NCBI GenBank assembly: GCA_003971905.1
Contig: RSEE01000023.1
Span: 124,001 to 188,000 of the forward strand
Direction: 5' to 3'
Length of the DNA stretch: 64,000 bases
Source of the DNA: Moniliella sp. 'wahieum'
Taxonomy: Eukaryota > Basidiomycota > Moniliellomycetes > Moniliellales > Moniliellaceae
The translations under genes and the position numbers were made by a program. Below are positions 1 to 11,037 of this stretch, one piece after another. The notes beneath the pieces were generated by a model that worked only from the letters and a program-made list of their open reading frames with translations, did not search any database and was not told the DNA's origin. How positions within the stretch are numbered: position 1 is the first letter of the stretch; each line of letters starts with the position of its first letter.

Positions 1-385
1 GATGCGGCTTGTTTTGCAGAACAAAGTAGTGAGGCTGGAATGTGTGGCTGGTGGTCGTGGCCTACCTTGTCTGTCCTGGCAGGCTGCCCCTTTGGCTCGG
101 TTCCAGGTGTGCGGAACAGAGGTAGAATATGCTGAGTACTTCAAACGTGTTCCTGCTGGAGATGGTGCATGAGCATGATGCATGAGCGCTGCGCAGGTGG
201 CGAGGATGCTCAGCACGGGAGCAGTAGAAATTAGGTGTGACCGCGTGACCGGTGAGCTCGCCGGTAATGGGTTCTGTTTTGTCACATGTCACAGACCGCC
301 ACCCAAAGCACCAGCCGAGTCGTCATGATGATGACCTACTTGCCATGTGGGTGATCTTGACGTCGATCCTGTAATGTCGCAGTCG

Positions 386-463
386 CAGGACCCAGTCAAG
401 TGAGCTCTCCTCTCTCAGTGCACGCAGGACCCAGTCAAGTGAGTCTCCTCTCTCAGTGCACAC
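386..463. repeat. Two-copy tandem repeat, unit about 39 bp
   Basis: Bases 386-424 and 425-463 are near-identical copies starting CAGGACCCAGTCAAGTGAG and ending in CTCTCAGTGCAC. They differ only by a CT or T step and the last base. Function unknown. Confidence 0.85.
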
Positions 464-1068
464 AGGCCTCCGTCCTGGTTCTGTGCTCGTCTACGGGCCA
501 CCATTTCCGTTACCTACCCCAGCCCCGGAACCGCGAGGACTGAGACTTGGCTGCAGGCCTTGTGCCAACGCTGCGGTGGGGCGAACAACTCCATAAGATC
601 AAGATCGCACATGTGCATGAACGTTGAACGTTGAAAACGTAGTACGACCGTGGGCGCCAGTGGCCCGCGTGGTTCTTAGCTTGGATCTTATCCACGCTTA
701 GGCTAGTTACCAGTTGCTAATAGCTTTACTGCATGCTAGTTATCTTATCGACTACAGGGTTATTAGTCACATATTAGCCACATGCACCGCTGCTGCCACG
801 CCAGAGACCACGCCCCATGTCACCCCTGCGCTGCAAGCCATGCCGCACCAATATTGTCCCTATGACAAACTAAGGTCCCACAAGCCCTAAGATCCTAGGA
901 CCTAAAACCTTAAGGTTTAAGACTAAAGCGAAGCTTCAACTTCCCACAGGTCTTACTTCAAGCTTCAAGCCTCACAGGCCCCAGATCTCGGAGGGCCCCA
1001 AGGCAGGCCCAAGCGACGGACGGCAGTAGTGAAGACGTGACAAGAGGTGTGGTTGCGGCCGAGTTTCC

Positions 1069-1290
1069 GTGACGCGTGACGCGTGACAAGCGAGATGTGG
1101 CACGCGACACTGCGCGCACACTGTTGAAATTGTTGAACGATAATCGATAATCGATGATCTCGAGTTTATATATATCGAAGCCATGAAAGTTGGTGCGGCC
1201 TGGTGTGGCTGGTGGGGTTGGCTTGAGTGAGTAGAGACAGTTAAACATCAGTGCATTGTGCTGAGGCTCAGCGCTCAGTCTGAGCGCTGA
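1069..1290. repeat. Cluster of short palindromic motifs
   Basis: The cluster holds a GTGACGCGTGACGCGTGAC run (1069-1087), repeated AATCGAT steps (about 1140-1160) and the inverted motif GCTCAGCGCTCAG / CTGAGCGCTGA (about 1267-1290). The same motif families recur in other gene-free parts of the window. Confidence 0.6.
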
Positions 1291-4200
1291 ACCTCCGCAG
1301 CCTTGCTAATTTGATTAGCACCTCAGCTAGGCGCGCTGAGCCTCAGCGCCCAGGTTATAATAAGCGGTTGAGAGCAACTCTGAAAGCGCAGCGAAGCAGG
1401 TGGATTGGAACTCATAGCAGTACGTACAAAGTTTATTGGGTATCACCTGCTACACCGTTGCCCCCCTGGTCCCTGCGCGGTCGAAGGAGATTCTATCGCT
1501 TGAAAGGTATATTTCAATTTGGAACCGAAGACCGTGGCGTTGCGAGTCGATGACACATTAAATAGAGAGTTCGTCTGAGGAAAAACTCTCGGGAACTCAA
1601 CGTTCGACGATAATTGTGTTGGTAGTGGTGACGTGGATATGATTGCTTTTCGAGGTCCCCTGTAGCACGCCTAACCCTTACGCCCGCTGCCTCCTTTGTG
1701 CTTCTCCCTGTCAGTTTCTCTCTCTTTAATACAACAGTAGACCGAGTAGACCGACACCGCTTCCACATCTTTAGTGTGTATAAGACCGGAGGAACAGAAG
1801 GGGTTGGGTGATGAATCTCTGGAAATGTATTAGGGCAATGCAATCGCGGTGGTGGTGTGACATGTAACAGGAGATGGAGGTGAAGTCATACGCCGGGGCA
1901 GCAGGCCCCTTGGTAAGGATGTCACGAGCGCTGAGGTGGATTGTGGCGATAGCATACTCAGTACGCGGGAGCCAGTCGCGGGTCTCCCATTTGTCGGCTT
2001 TGCGGGACGTTGTTTGTTGCCTCGGATGCGACAGGGGCGATCGATGGCAGAGTGGATGTCCGGAGACACGGGATCCGAGAGGGCGGGTGTGGCGGTAGGT
2101 GCGGGCGCGGGCGGGGCGCGAGCGTGGGAGTTGTGGTTGATGAATGTGATTGAGGTGCGGCAAAAGAGCCTGGATGGTGTCCGCGACAATAGCATGACTG
2201 TAGGCGGAGCGGGGGGGGGCGAAGCGAAGTGACCAGGGGGGGGGGGAGGCGATCCTGGGGCACCGTGGTTGGTGGGCACGGGGAGCAAGGGAGAGTCGTC
2301 GGCGTCGTCCATCTCGGGTGGTCGCGTGGGACGCAATAGCGCGGCGGCAAGAACATAGTGTAGGGAAGGGGAATGGTGGAGAGATGTGTCCCGCGGGAGT
2401 GGGGTGGGTGATTGGGCTGAAAGCCGGAAGGCTGAGTGAGATCAAACCTAACAGGAGATGGAGATGGGGGAAAGGATGAGGATTATCTTCATCGAGTGGA
2501 AAGAGAGCGAGGTATATATGCCGCGGAGAAGAAGAGAACATGCGAGCTAAGGCACCGAAGGAGGGAGCACAATCCAAAGGGGGGAAACAGCCAGGGTCTA
2601 GAACAAATCAAAGGGGCCAGACAATTTGGTGACAAAAGATGATCAAGTGAGTCTGATTCCGACATGGTGGTTAAGTCTAAGCCTTATGCCACACCTAAAG
2701 GACATAGAGGTTCAAACAAGCCTGAGTATACACGTGGAGGCTTCGAAGGTCAACAAGGGGAAAAGGGTGATAAAGGCACCTTGGCCTATATACAGGACCA
2801 CGGGTCGCAATATATATTACTCGTTTGAGAACCAGGGGAATCGCCAGGAGATCAACAGGAACCTTGGTGCCGTCATCCGTTCCCATACCCGAGTGCGGTA
2901 GCGTGTGGATACGGATGAACGTGGTAGACATCTGAGGGCGGTGAACCATCTCCATTATAACTGAGTAGTTAATTTCTTTCAAACAGTTATTGCCAAGCAC
3001 CTTGTCCGCTGTCTTGGTGGCATAGTATCTCATGTCGACAAAATCAAAGGGAAAACTGTTATTGGGTGCTTCTCTGGTACTTATTGGCATCTTGTCGCAT
3101 TTTGCTTGTTCTAGAAGCCAAAGCAGTTCCTCTTCTGGCGTTCCAAAGGCGTCGCGGTCCTCTCATGTACCACCCTCCAGTACGCGGCGCTGCACCTTCT
3201 GCGTTCCCAAGTCGCGCAACGTGTGGTCATCTCCATTCCTGATCCTTCGATTGCTCCAGGTCCCATCAGGCTGTAGGCCCGGTGGTCCCCTAGTTCTATA
3301 TACTTTGTGCACCTGTTTGTGCTCGCCATCGACGTGACAATGTTATCCCTTACTTATAGTCGGTGTAAACTGAGTACTGAGTTGGGTACTGATTGCTGTC
3401 ACCTGTGGACTCGGCGCAAACAGCGTCCGCATCTATTCAACGACGGTTCAAATAAAAGGTCCGATCAGCGATTCACATAGCCTGCGGCTCAGCTTCAAAT
3501 CGTCAATATACTAACCGAACCGCCCCAAAGCGACGTCTTTTATGGCCGCATTTCTTCGTCTGGGACTGATCCAACATCCAATAATCAATCAATTGATCAC
3601 CCAATGTAAAGTACCAAAGTGTGTCAACGTAGCGCCTAAAGATGTCAAGGCCTATGAACGTGTTATGAACCCACAGGTGAGTCGCGTTGTTACCGTGTGT
3701 TCTTCTTCTCTGGTATACAAGGCGCCATTCCATGCAGCATAAAGGAATACCAAAGCGGTATCCAAAGCAATTTCCCTTAAGTCACAGATGGAGTGCACAC
3801 ATGGTTGAAGGGGCGGGCTCCCTCACTCAATTTATTGCGGGCCCCAAGCTTGTATTGGGCTCGTGGGCAGGCCATGTTGTGCCACAACTCTGACATCAGT
3901 TCTCACTTTTGCACTTGTAAAGAACAGCTCGTAGGGGCGGTGCTGGAGATCAATCTGGATGTTCCTGTTCGAGTTTGAGCTCCAGGCACTTATACCTGCG
4001 GGTATCAAAGAAAGAGAAAAAATGGATATAGCTGATGAGAGAACTCAGTGTTGTGCTCAACCACGTTGCCAATACATCCGCCTCCTTGAGAGGCTGTTGA
4101 ATATCCCTATCGATGCATAATCTATCTGCTGTATTTCCTTAATAGTTGTTGCTTCTTCTTACACTCCCGCGTGCGGTGCAATCTAGACCAGTCGTGTGGC

Positions 4201-5047
4201 CAGCTGCATCTTCCCAAACAACCGAAGGGATCCGCTGATGGCTCATGCGCGCTCATGATTTCATGCCAAAAAAAGGTGATCGGATTCCTTCCGTGGAGGG
4301 GAGGTGCTCTCATCCATGGCTACAGAAACGTCCGTCTAAGCTTGTCCACAGAAAAGCCACGTCCTCTGCGGACTCCTCATATCCCACCATGCAAGGTCCC
4401 TGGAGGCCCTCGAGCCCTCTTCTTGAGTACTTGACTGGGTATCGCGTGTCGAACGTTGAACGTCGCGAGTGGGAGTAGTAGTAGTGTACATTGGAGCAAT
4501 TCCGCGAGTTGAGTAGCAACGTTGCGATTCGAGCATGGTGTCGGTGCAAGGCTAGCAAATGCGTGGCAAGCAATTTCATAATTGTAACCCCCGGATTTTT
4601 CAGCCCGGAGAAACGGCGGCGAAGAACCCGAAGGAAGCAGGCACGACGTCAGTGGGCGGGGTGGCGTCATCGCGTCATCCTCCATAACTGGGTAAGAAAG
4701 ACTGGTACTGATAAATGACTGCGATCAATAAAAAAACTCCGTCGGACTCCTCTCACGCAAAGGGGCAGTGTCGCGTCGGTCACCAGAGCCACCAGTCACG
4801 CTTCCGGGTGACCCAAGCGCTGCAACCGCCGCAGGCAGGCGGCACGCGGGCAGTTTTGCTGCCTGGTTTTCACCTGGTCAATCCAAACGGAGTGTAATGC
4901 GGGGGCTGTGGTCCCACTGCGCGACACCCTCGGTGCATTTGCACACTTCCCCCTGTCTGCTTCCACCACCATCTCCAGCCCTTCCAACCTGACGACCCAC
5001 TACCACCATCGCCCTCATCGTTACCAGTGTCATTCAACCGGTTGACG

Positions 5048-6468
5048 ATGGCCTACCGTGAGACCGGCCCTTCGTTCCTCTGGGGCCTCAATCAATTCAT
5101 CTCCCCCGAATCCAGTTCGAACGGAGCTCCCACCTCAGCTTCAGCGCAAGCTCCCGATGCTTTCCCACCGATGGACTCATCCTTGACCGTCTCGCCTGAT
5201 GACCAGTTTGCCGACCAATTGGCTCTGGACCACTGCTTCCTTCTCGTTTGACGGGCCTACAGGACACGCACTCATCGCTGACGACGAAAAAGACTGCCCC
5301 AAAGACGAATTCAGTCGTGAGAACGATGAGCGGCAACTCGATCGTGAACGGGTTCGCGCCTTTGAATCCCACCAAGAGCAAGAGCAGCCAGCGCAAGCAA
5401 CTCCCTCCAATGGTGCTCCTACCCCTTCCCCCCAGGCAGACTACCCTTTGTTGCAGATGTTGGCGTTGAGTTCGATGACCCCGAGTCCAGCGCTTTCGTC
5501 ACCAGTTCTGCTCCAGCGCCTCCTCAACCACAAGCCCATCCCCAACAACAGCAACGCAACCGCAACCGCAACCGCAGCTCCTCTCGCTTCTTGGTCCTCA
5601 ACCTTTATTGCTTCTGCAGTTGAATCAACTCCTTTCTTCCGCGGGCACTCTGGGTTGTCTAATGCTCTCCCAGCGGCTTTGGCGCAGTTGAACGGTTTGA
5701 CCTCAGGTCAGGTGGGTGCGCACCTTTCGAATCCTGCAGCGCTGCATGCCCTCGCACCGCTTCTGCAGTCGTTGACGAACCAAGCCCCGTCTTTCGCTCC
5801 GGCCCCGACCGCACCTGCAACGAGCAACCTCTTTCGCAACTTTTGCGCAATTAGGCCAGGCTCTACCCCCCTCGCACCTCAGCCCCAACCTCAGGCGGCG
5901 AGTCAACCTGCGGAACAACCTGTCTTTCAACAAGCGCCTCCGCCGTGGGTCCGGTTCATCAAGATTCTCTTCCTCGTCCCGCGCCCCCTCCTTCCAAGGC
6001 AGCCACATCCCCATCTCCAAGCCCCTCGAGCACCCTAGAAAAGCCGCCCTCCGCCGTGGAGCCCAAGGCGCGCCCTGCAAAGAAGCGTCGCACGGAGACA
6101 AAGGAAGAGAGAAGGACCTCCGTGCCGACCTTGATCACGCCAACTCCTCCATTTCTCGTTGACACGGGTAATCCGAAGCGGATGCCGAGGCCAATCGCCT
6201 GGCCATCGAGGAAGACAAGCGGAGGCGCAACACTGCAGCCAGCGCCCGGTTTCCGCTTTAAGAAGAAGCAGCGCGAGGCTGCGATGGAAGCGAGCCACAA
6301 CGAGCTGCGTGAGCGCGTCGAGGCTCTGGAAAAGGAGAACAAGACACTGCACGCAGAGAATGACTGGTTGCGTCCTTCTTCTCAGCTGGCTCAGAGGGCC
6401 GTGTTCTACCCTTCCCTAGCGCGACACCGTCAATGCACGAGCCCACCTCCCTTTCGGGCGCTAAGTGA
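5048..6468 (+). CDS. bZIP transcription factor, Cys3/MetR-like
   Basis: Probable DNA-binding activator of the fungal Cys-3/MetR group, which controls sulfur assimilation genes; the assignment rests on the bZIP region alone. The C-terminal part holds a basic region with RRRNTAASARF followed by KKKQRE (about 6208-6285), then a leucine zipper with RVEALEKENKTLHAENDWL (about 6310-6372). The long N-terminal half is rich in Pro, Ala, Gln and Ser, as in an activation domain. The start at 5048 is the first ATG of this frame and follows a pyrimidine-rich leader. The reading frame must change near 5235, 5940, 6190, 6251 and 6375. The 6251 change sits on a TTT run inside the basic region: removing one T restores the conserved reading. 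The stop at 6468 is the end of the frame that best continues the zipper. Its 3' end faces the PHYHD1-like gene. Confidence 0.75.
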
Positions 6469-6741
6469 GACGCTTAAAACTGATCCTCCAACGGGATTGC
6501 TCCTCAAGTTTCCAAGTACCAACTGCTCTACTTCCTTTACGAGAGGGAAAAAAAAAGCACACGACCTACCCAATGACCAATGCCCTCAGTCTCTATATTG
6601 TTATCCTCCAACGGAGACAACTGTATCCATACCCACCTTCCAACAGGCGGGCTTTGTACTTGACCCACATGTGTTAATCGATGCCTTTGCTTTCGCCAGC
6701 AATAATTGCTCCATCTTAGTTGAGTCCGGCAATCAGCTTCT

Positions 6742-7795
6742 TTACACTCGGGGGAGGATCGTATAGTTGGTAAAGGGCAACGCGTCGGTGGGCTGCAACC
6801 AGTTCTTCTCGTCGTACTGTCCTCACCCTCGATCATGTGGAAAGTGAGATGTATCGTGTACGTGGGGTCAGCACTCGATTCTGACAAAAACATACTGGCA
6901 AGGGGGGGAATATCGTACAGATCGGGCTCAAGTCTTTTCGCTCTTGTGCAGCACGTGCCATGGATCAATACGAGTGTACCGGCCTTGACCTCTTCAAGCT
7001 TGGCATGTTCCGCATCCACAGTCAGCTCTTCCTTAGTGGAAATTGTTTCAAAGGTGGTACCAGAGTGCGTATCACCTGGGTTGGCACGGACAAAGCGTTT
7101 GTTCATCCTCGTGCCGGTCCGAGTCCCAGTTCCTCAGTATTGGGCGCTATCCTTCGGGCGTGCACATTGGGGTCCAACGTGGTCCCCTTTTCCCAACGAT
7201 GTGAACCAGGGAGGAAAGAGAGCGTCCCGTTCTTCGCTGTGCAGTCTTCAAGCGCGAACCAAAAGCCAATAGCAGATGGGGTCGTGTGAAGAGGAAAGTC
7301 GAGTCATTGTGCACGGGCACTGTCCCTCCAATCGAAGGCTGCTTGGCAATAATCATATCTGCAACACGCGAGGGTCGGTATGCACGCTCAACGAGCGAGC
7401 AACGGCCTGCAACTCGTTGGAAAAACTGAACCGGGCGAGATGGGGTCCAGGGCATGAAGCGCATGCCCACATTTGTTTACGGCCAGCCGGGGGCCCGGTT
7501 GAGCTTTCCGTTCTGATCCAGAGCATCCTCCTCCAAAATACCGCACCTTGTCTCCCGACTCGAGAAAGTACTTGTCCCCCACATGTTTCTCGCTTTCTTG
7601 CCGTCATCACCGCCGGTGCTGAACTTGGTTCAGGGTGGCCCGCGGGTCAAACGCGGCCACTACCTCTTTGGTGTGGGCGAGGATCGGAGCCGGGTCAAGA
7701 AGTTGGGGACGGCCAGGTACCCGTCCTTGTGGAACTGCTCCACTTGGGCACGGGTGAGGGAGCCAGCGTTGGGCGTGTTCTGCAAAGACCGACAT
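6742..7795 (-). CDS. Phytanoyl-CoA dioxygenase family protein (PHYHD1-like)
   Basis: Member of the Fe(II)/2-oxoglutarate-dependent PhyH family, closest in pattern to PHYHD1; substrate unknown. The N-terminal part reads LTRAQVEQFHKDGYLAVPNF, the typical PhyH opening (about 7765-7710). NKCGHALHALDP (about 7480) and KQPSIGG with VHNDSTFL (about 7350-7300) follow; the H-x-D pair supplies two iron ligands. LVLIHG and FHMIEGE (about 6975-6830) carry the C-terminal jelly-roll part. The frame ending in NYTILPRV reaches a stop at 6742-6744. The start at 7795 (MSVFAE) is the nearest ATG ahead of the domain but needs a one-base frame change to join it. At least four more frame changes are needed, so exact length (about 350 residues) is uncertain. 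It converges on the bZIP gene with about 270 bp between the stops. Confidence 0.75.
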
Positions 7796-9181
7796 GGAGA
7801 TGATGGAGCGTCGATTGGATATGAGGTGAGACGGGGCGGGGTAGTGACTGGCTGGAAGCATCCGCGCTCTCGATAACACGGTCCACATGATCCGACATGA
7901 GAGGGAGGGGGTTGCACCGACTAGGGTTGACTGCTCGATAATCGATAAGCACGGAAAAGCACCACAAGCGTTAGCTAAGCTGCGCTATGACGCAGGAGAA
8001 TGGGGACAGCATCACGCATCGGATCAGCCACTAGTCGCCTGACCCGTAACTTAACCTACACGCGTAACCCTATGCGGGCCTGCCGCAGTGCACAGTGGTC
8101 GTGCTGGGGGCTGGTACTTTTCGCTATGGTAATAGCTGCTTTTTACCGGCTTTTCAACGCCCAGGCTGAGACCGAGCGCTAAGCCCCAGCGCCGATCGAT
8201 CTTCAAGCTCCAGCCAGCGCTGCCCTTTGGCCAGCAAATGCGCTCGCGCCACTCCTTACCCTACTGCGTTTGGTGCGTTTGGTGCACCTCCCAAATCGAC
8301 CACCGTCTCGGCTACCGGTTCCCCTGTGTCCGCCATATGCGGTCATCAAAAATCGACCATTTTGTTGCTCACATACACGTATATTACACGCGGTGTCCCA
8401 CACGTTTTTGTATACATCAAGCCACTTGATAACAGGCCCCCAATGTGACGAAAACAGACAAGGAATGTGCTTGGCGTACTTGAGTTTTGGCGAGAACACA
8501 CACACCAGGGGTCCATGGATTCAGTGTGTGTGGTGGTATTGTTGTGGCCTTTCTCTCTGGGTTATATATGCGCGAAAGCGCACTATAGTGGTGTGGTGGT
8601 GGTTTACATGCTATATGATGAGAATACAACAGAGTGCGGCGGAGAGACCATTCATCTAAAAAGTGCGGCAATAGCTCTTGCCCGACGTGTGCATATGCTG
8701 TTTTTGAAGGGGGGTGTGGGGTCTATAACATCAGCATGGTCGCGTGAGATGTATATACACAACGGCGACAGGGGGGCGGGCAGACTGCCTGCGTAACGCA
8801 GGGGCCAAACTGTTCTGGCTGCATTCCCGTCCACATTAGGAAGGGTGGAGGCGTGCTGAGAATCATTCATCAACGTTCAGCCAATAAGAAATGGCCGCAA
8901 ATATTGCAGGCCCAATCGAGAGAGACGAGAGACACACGGAATCCGGAGTTGGCGTCGGTGGCGTGTGGTGTGGTGCCCGCCGCGTCGCTGCAGGCTCGGG
9001 GGCTGTCCCCTGCTGGGCGGGTGGTGGGGTGGTGGTGGAGGCACAGGGCGGTTCGCGGGACGTGTGCCCGGCTGGCTGAGCACGGGGCGAGTGTCGAGCG
9101 CCCTCCCCGATTGCTTAAATTCTGGCCTGCCTGGCGCTGGCCTCGGCTCGGCTGCTGCCACCATCGGGAGGCTGGGGTGCG
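7796..9181. other. Intergenic region, no gene seen
   Basis: Spacer between the 5' end of the PHYHD1-like gene and the cyclin gene. It contains a GCTGAG/GAGCGC-type motif near 8163-8195 and a TATA-like GTTATATATGCG near 8561. ORFs here are short or overlap on both strands. I see no domain and no RNA gene. Confidence 0.5.
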
Positions 9182-10594
9182 ATGCGGTCACTTGCGCCCA
9201 TGCCGCTGCTGGGCCTGCCACTCGGCGGGCCGATGGCCCCCATGGCCCAGGCGCTGTGCTGGCGTCGGCGGGCTCGCCAATGCGGCGGCTGCACTGCCGC
9301 TCCGCGCTTCGTCGGCCAACGCCGACACCGAGGACACCGACCCGACCCAGGCGCAGGCGCAGGTCGTGGGCACCAAGCGTTCGCTTGCCGCTCGCTCCAT
9401 CCGCCCCTCCAAGCGGGCTCGGCACTCTGCCCCTGCCCCTGCCCTGCCTCCACTGCCCACCCTGCCCCTCTGTGGCCAAGCCAACGCAGCTCCCTGGCTG
9501 GCCAAGGACGACGGATGGACCGATCTGGACTGGGAGGACAGGGGGGACCCAATGATGGAATCGAGTATGTCAATGACATCTTTGTCTACTTGCGTAGACT
9601 CGAGGTTACGTGCGCCGTCTGTGGGTTGGAATTGTATGGCTGTGATACCGTGCTTGAGGGCCAGTGACTGACGCAGGCCTGTCCAGCTCCAGACCTTGCC
9701 CAACCCGAACTACATTAACCAGCAGGTGGATATGACATGGACGCACCGCTGCCAGGCCATAAACTGGCTTATTCGTGTTCACCACAAATTCCGTCTCGTG
9801 CCCGAGACGCTTTCTTGGCGGTTAACGTGGTGGACCGCCTGCTCAGCGTCCGTTCTGTGTCCCTTAGTCGCCCCAGCTGCTTACTACCGCTGCCCTCTTC
9901 CTTGCGGCCAAGTACGAGGAGGTGATCTGCCCTCGGTCGAAACTTTGCATACATAGCCACCGTCTCTGAACACGACATTCTTAACGCTGAGAGCTATATC
10001 CTCCGACCCTCAAATTTGACCTTTCCTACCCCAATCCCATGAACTTCCTTCGTCGCATTTCCAAAGCAGACGAGTACGATCTCCAAACCCGCACCATTGC
10101 CAAATACTTGTTCGTACCTCTGCCTCTCTCCTCTGCTCTCTTCGTCCACAGCCAGGCATCTTCGCTAACACGATGTAGGCTTGAGATTAGCACACTGGAC
10201 ATACGTCTGCTGGGCCATCCTCCTTCACTCCTTGCTGCTGCTGCGTTCTGGTTGGCCAGAGAAGTGGTGGAGAGCAGCCCGACGTGGCACCCCAACATGG
10301 TGCACTACTCGGGTTACTCTGAGCCGAGCTGCTCAGCACGGCCAACATCTTGTTGGACTTCATCTTGCGACCGACGGAGCGCGTACAGCGCGCTTGTTTA
10401 CCAAGTACGCCTCAGAGGCCTTTCTAAAAGTCTCCATCTCTGTGTGCAAGTGGGGCAAGAACAGATTTCCTCGCGAACGACGCAGTACGAACATTGGCTC
10501 TCGAAGCCCTAACAAAGTCTTATTTTCCGTCGCACTCTCATCCTCGATCTCTTTCATACTTACTGCATCCCTCGCCCTTCTGCCGGGGAGATGA
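9182..10594 (+). CDS. B-type mitotic cyclin
   Basis: Cyclin B activates Cdk1 for entry into mitosis. EYVNDIFVYLRRLE (about 9560-9604) is the pre-box helix. LPNPNYINQQ then precedes the cyclin N-box, with INWLIRVHHKFRLVPETL, AVNVVDRLLSVR and FLAAKYEEV (about 9698-9920). The C-box follows: PMNFLRRISKADEYDLQTRT, HPPSLLAAAAFWLAREV, NMVHYSGYSE and KYASEAFLKVSI (about 10036-10440). Intron 1 is 9605-9686; intron 2 is 10110-10178, with a GCTAAC branch motif. Frame changes are needed near 9551 (GACCCA where GACCCCA restores the frame), 9812, 9868, 9960, 10020 and 10330. The start is unresolved: the N-terminal region around 9250-9540 is Ala/Thr/Arg-rich and its first ATG is a guess. The destruction box could not be placed. 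The last codon is also uncertain (10512 or 10594). Confidence 0.85.
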
Positions 10595-11037
10595 AACTCT
10601 GATTGGTGGCCTCTTTTCTTCCTCTCCCTCCCTCTCTCCCTGACTCGCCTTACTTCCAACCTCACGGCGACCACCGTGTGGTGCTCTGCCCTAACCCAAT
10701 GAAGCGGTAGGGGCTCAAAGAGGTACTCAGAGCAGGTTCTGTGGGAGCAAATATGTACCGTACTGCATTTGGTTTCTCTTCGACACCCAAGCTTTCAGCC
10801 TGCGTTTCAGCTGGTCGGTCCCCACCCCGAGCTTGGGGTTCTCTTCATGCCTTCTTCCTTTGAGTTTCGGCCTCCCTCACTAGCCCTTTGCACTGGCACT
10901 GCCCATTGCTTTGTCATTAAAACCATTGCTCTGAACCCGCATGCCCCAACTCCCCTCTTCACTTGCAAGTCCCCCCTACTAAATAAGACGTGGAATGTCG
11001 TGTCTACTTTGGGTGTGATATGAAGAGAAGATATAGC
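10595..11037. other. Intergenic region between cyclin and NST1 3' ends
   Basis: Convergent spacer of about 440 bp, pyrimidine-rich after the cyclin. No ORF with a recognisable domain and no clear polyadenylation consensus. Confidence 0.5.

Larger units (their letters stand above)
1..5047. other. Gene-poor region, no confident gene
   Basis: No reading frame here shows a recognisable domain. The longest open stretch (1771-2577, minus) is low-complexity, rich in Pro, His, Arg and Ser, and overlaps open frames on the other strand, which is what GC-biased noncoding DNA gives. A minus-strand stretch of about 130 codons at 2695-3090 has more natural composition and could be a decayed gene or element piece, but I cannot name it. 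Poly-G runs lie near 2211-2245. Short tandem and palindromic repeats are listed separately. Confidence 0.6.

Noticed and set aside
1771-2577. Minus-strand ORF of 268 codons
   Set aside because: Low-complexity composition, overlapping open frames on both strands and no recognisable domain; poly-G tracts lie within it.
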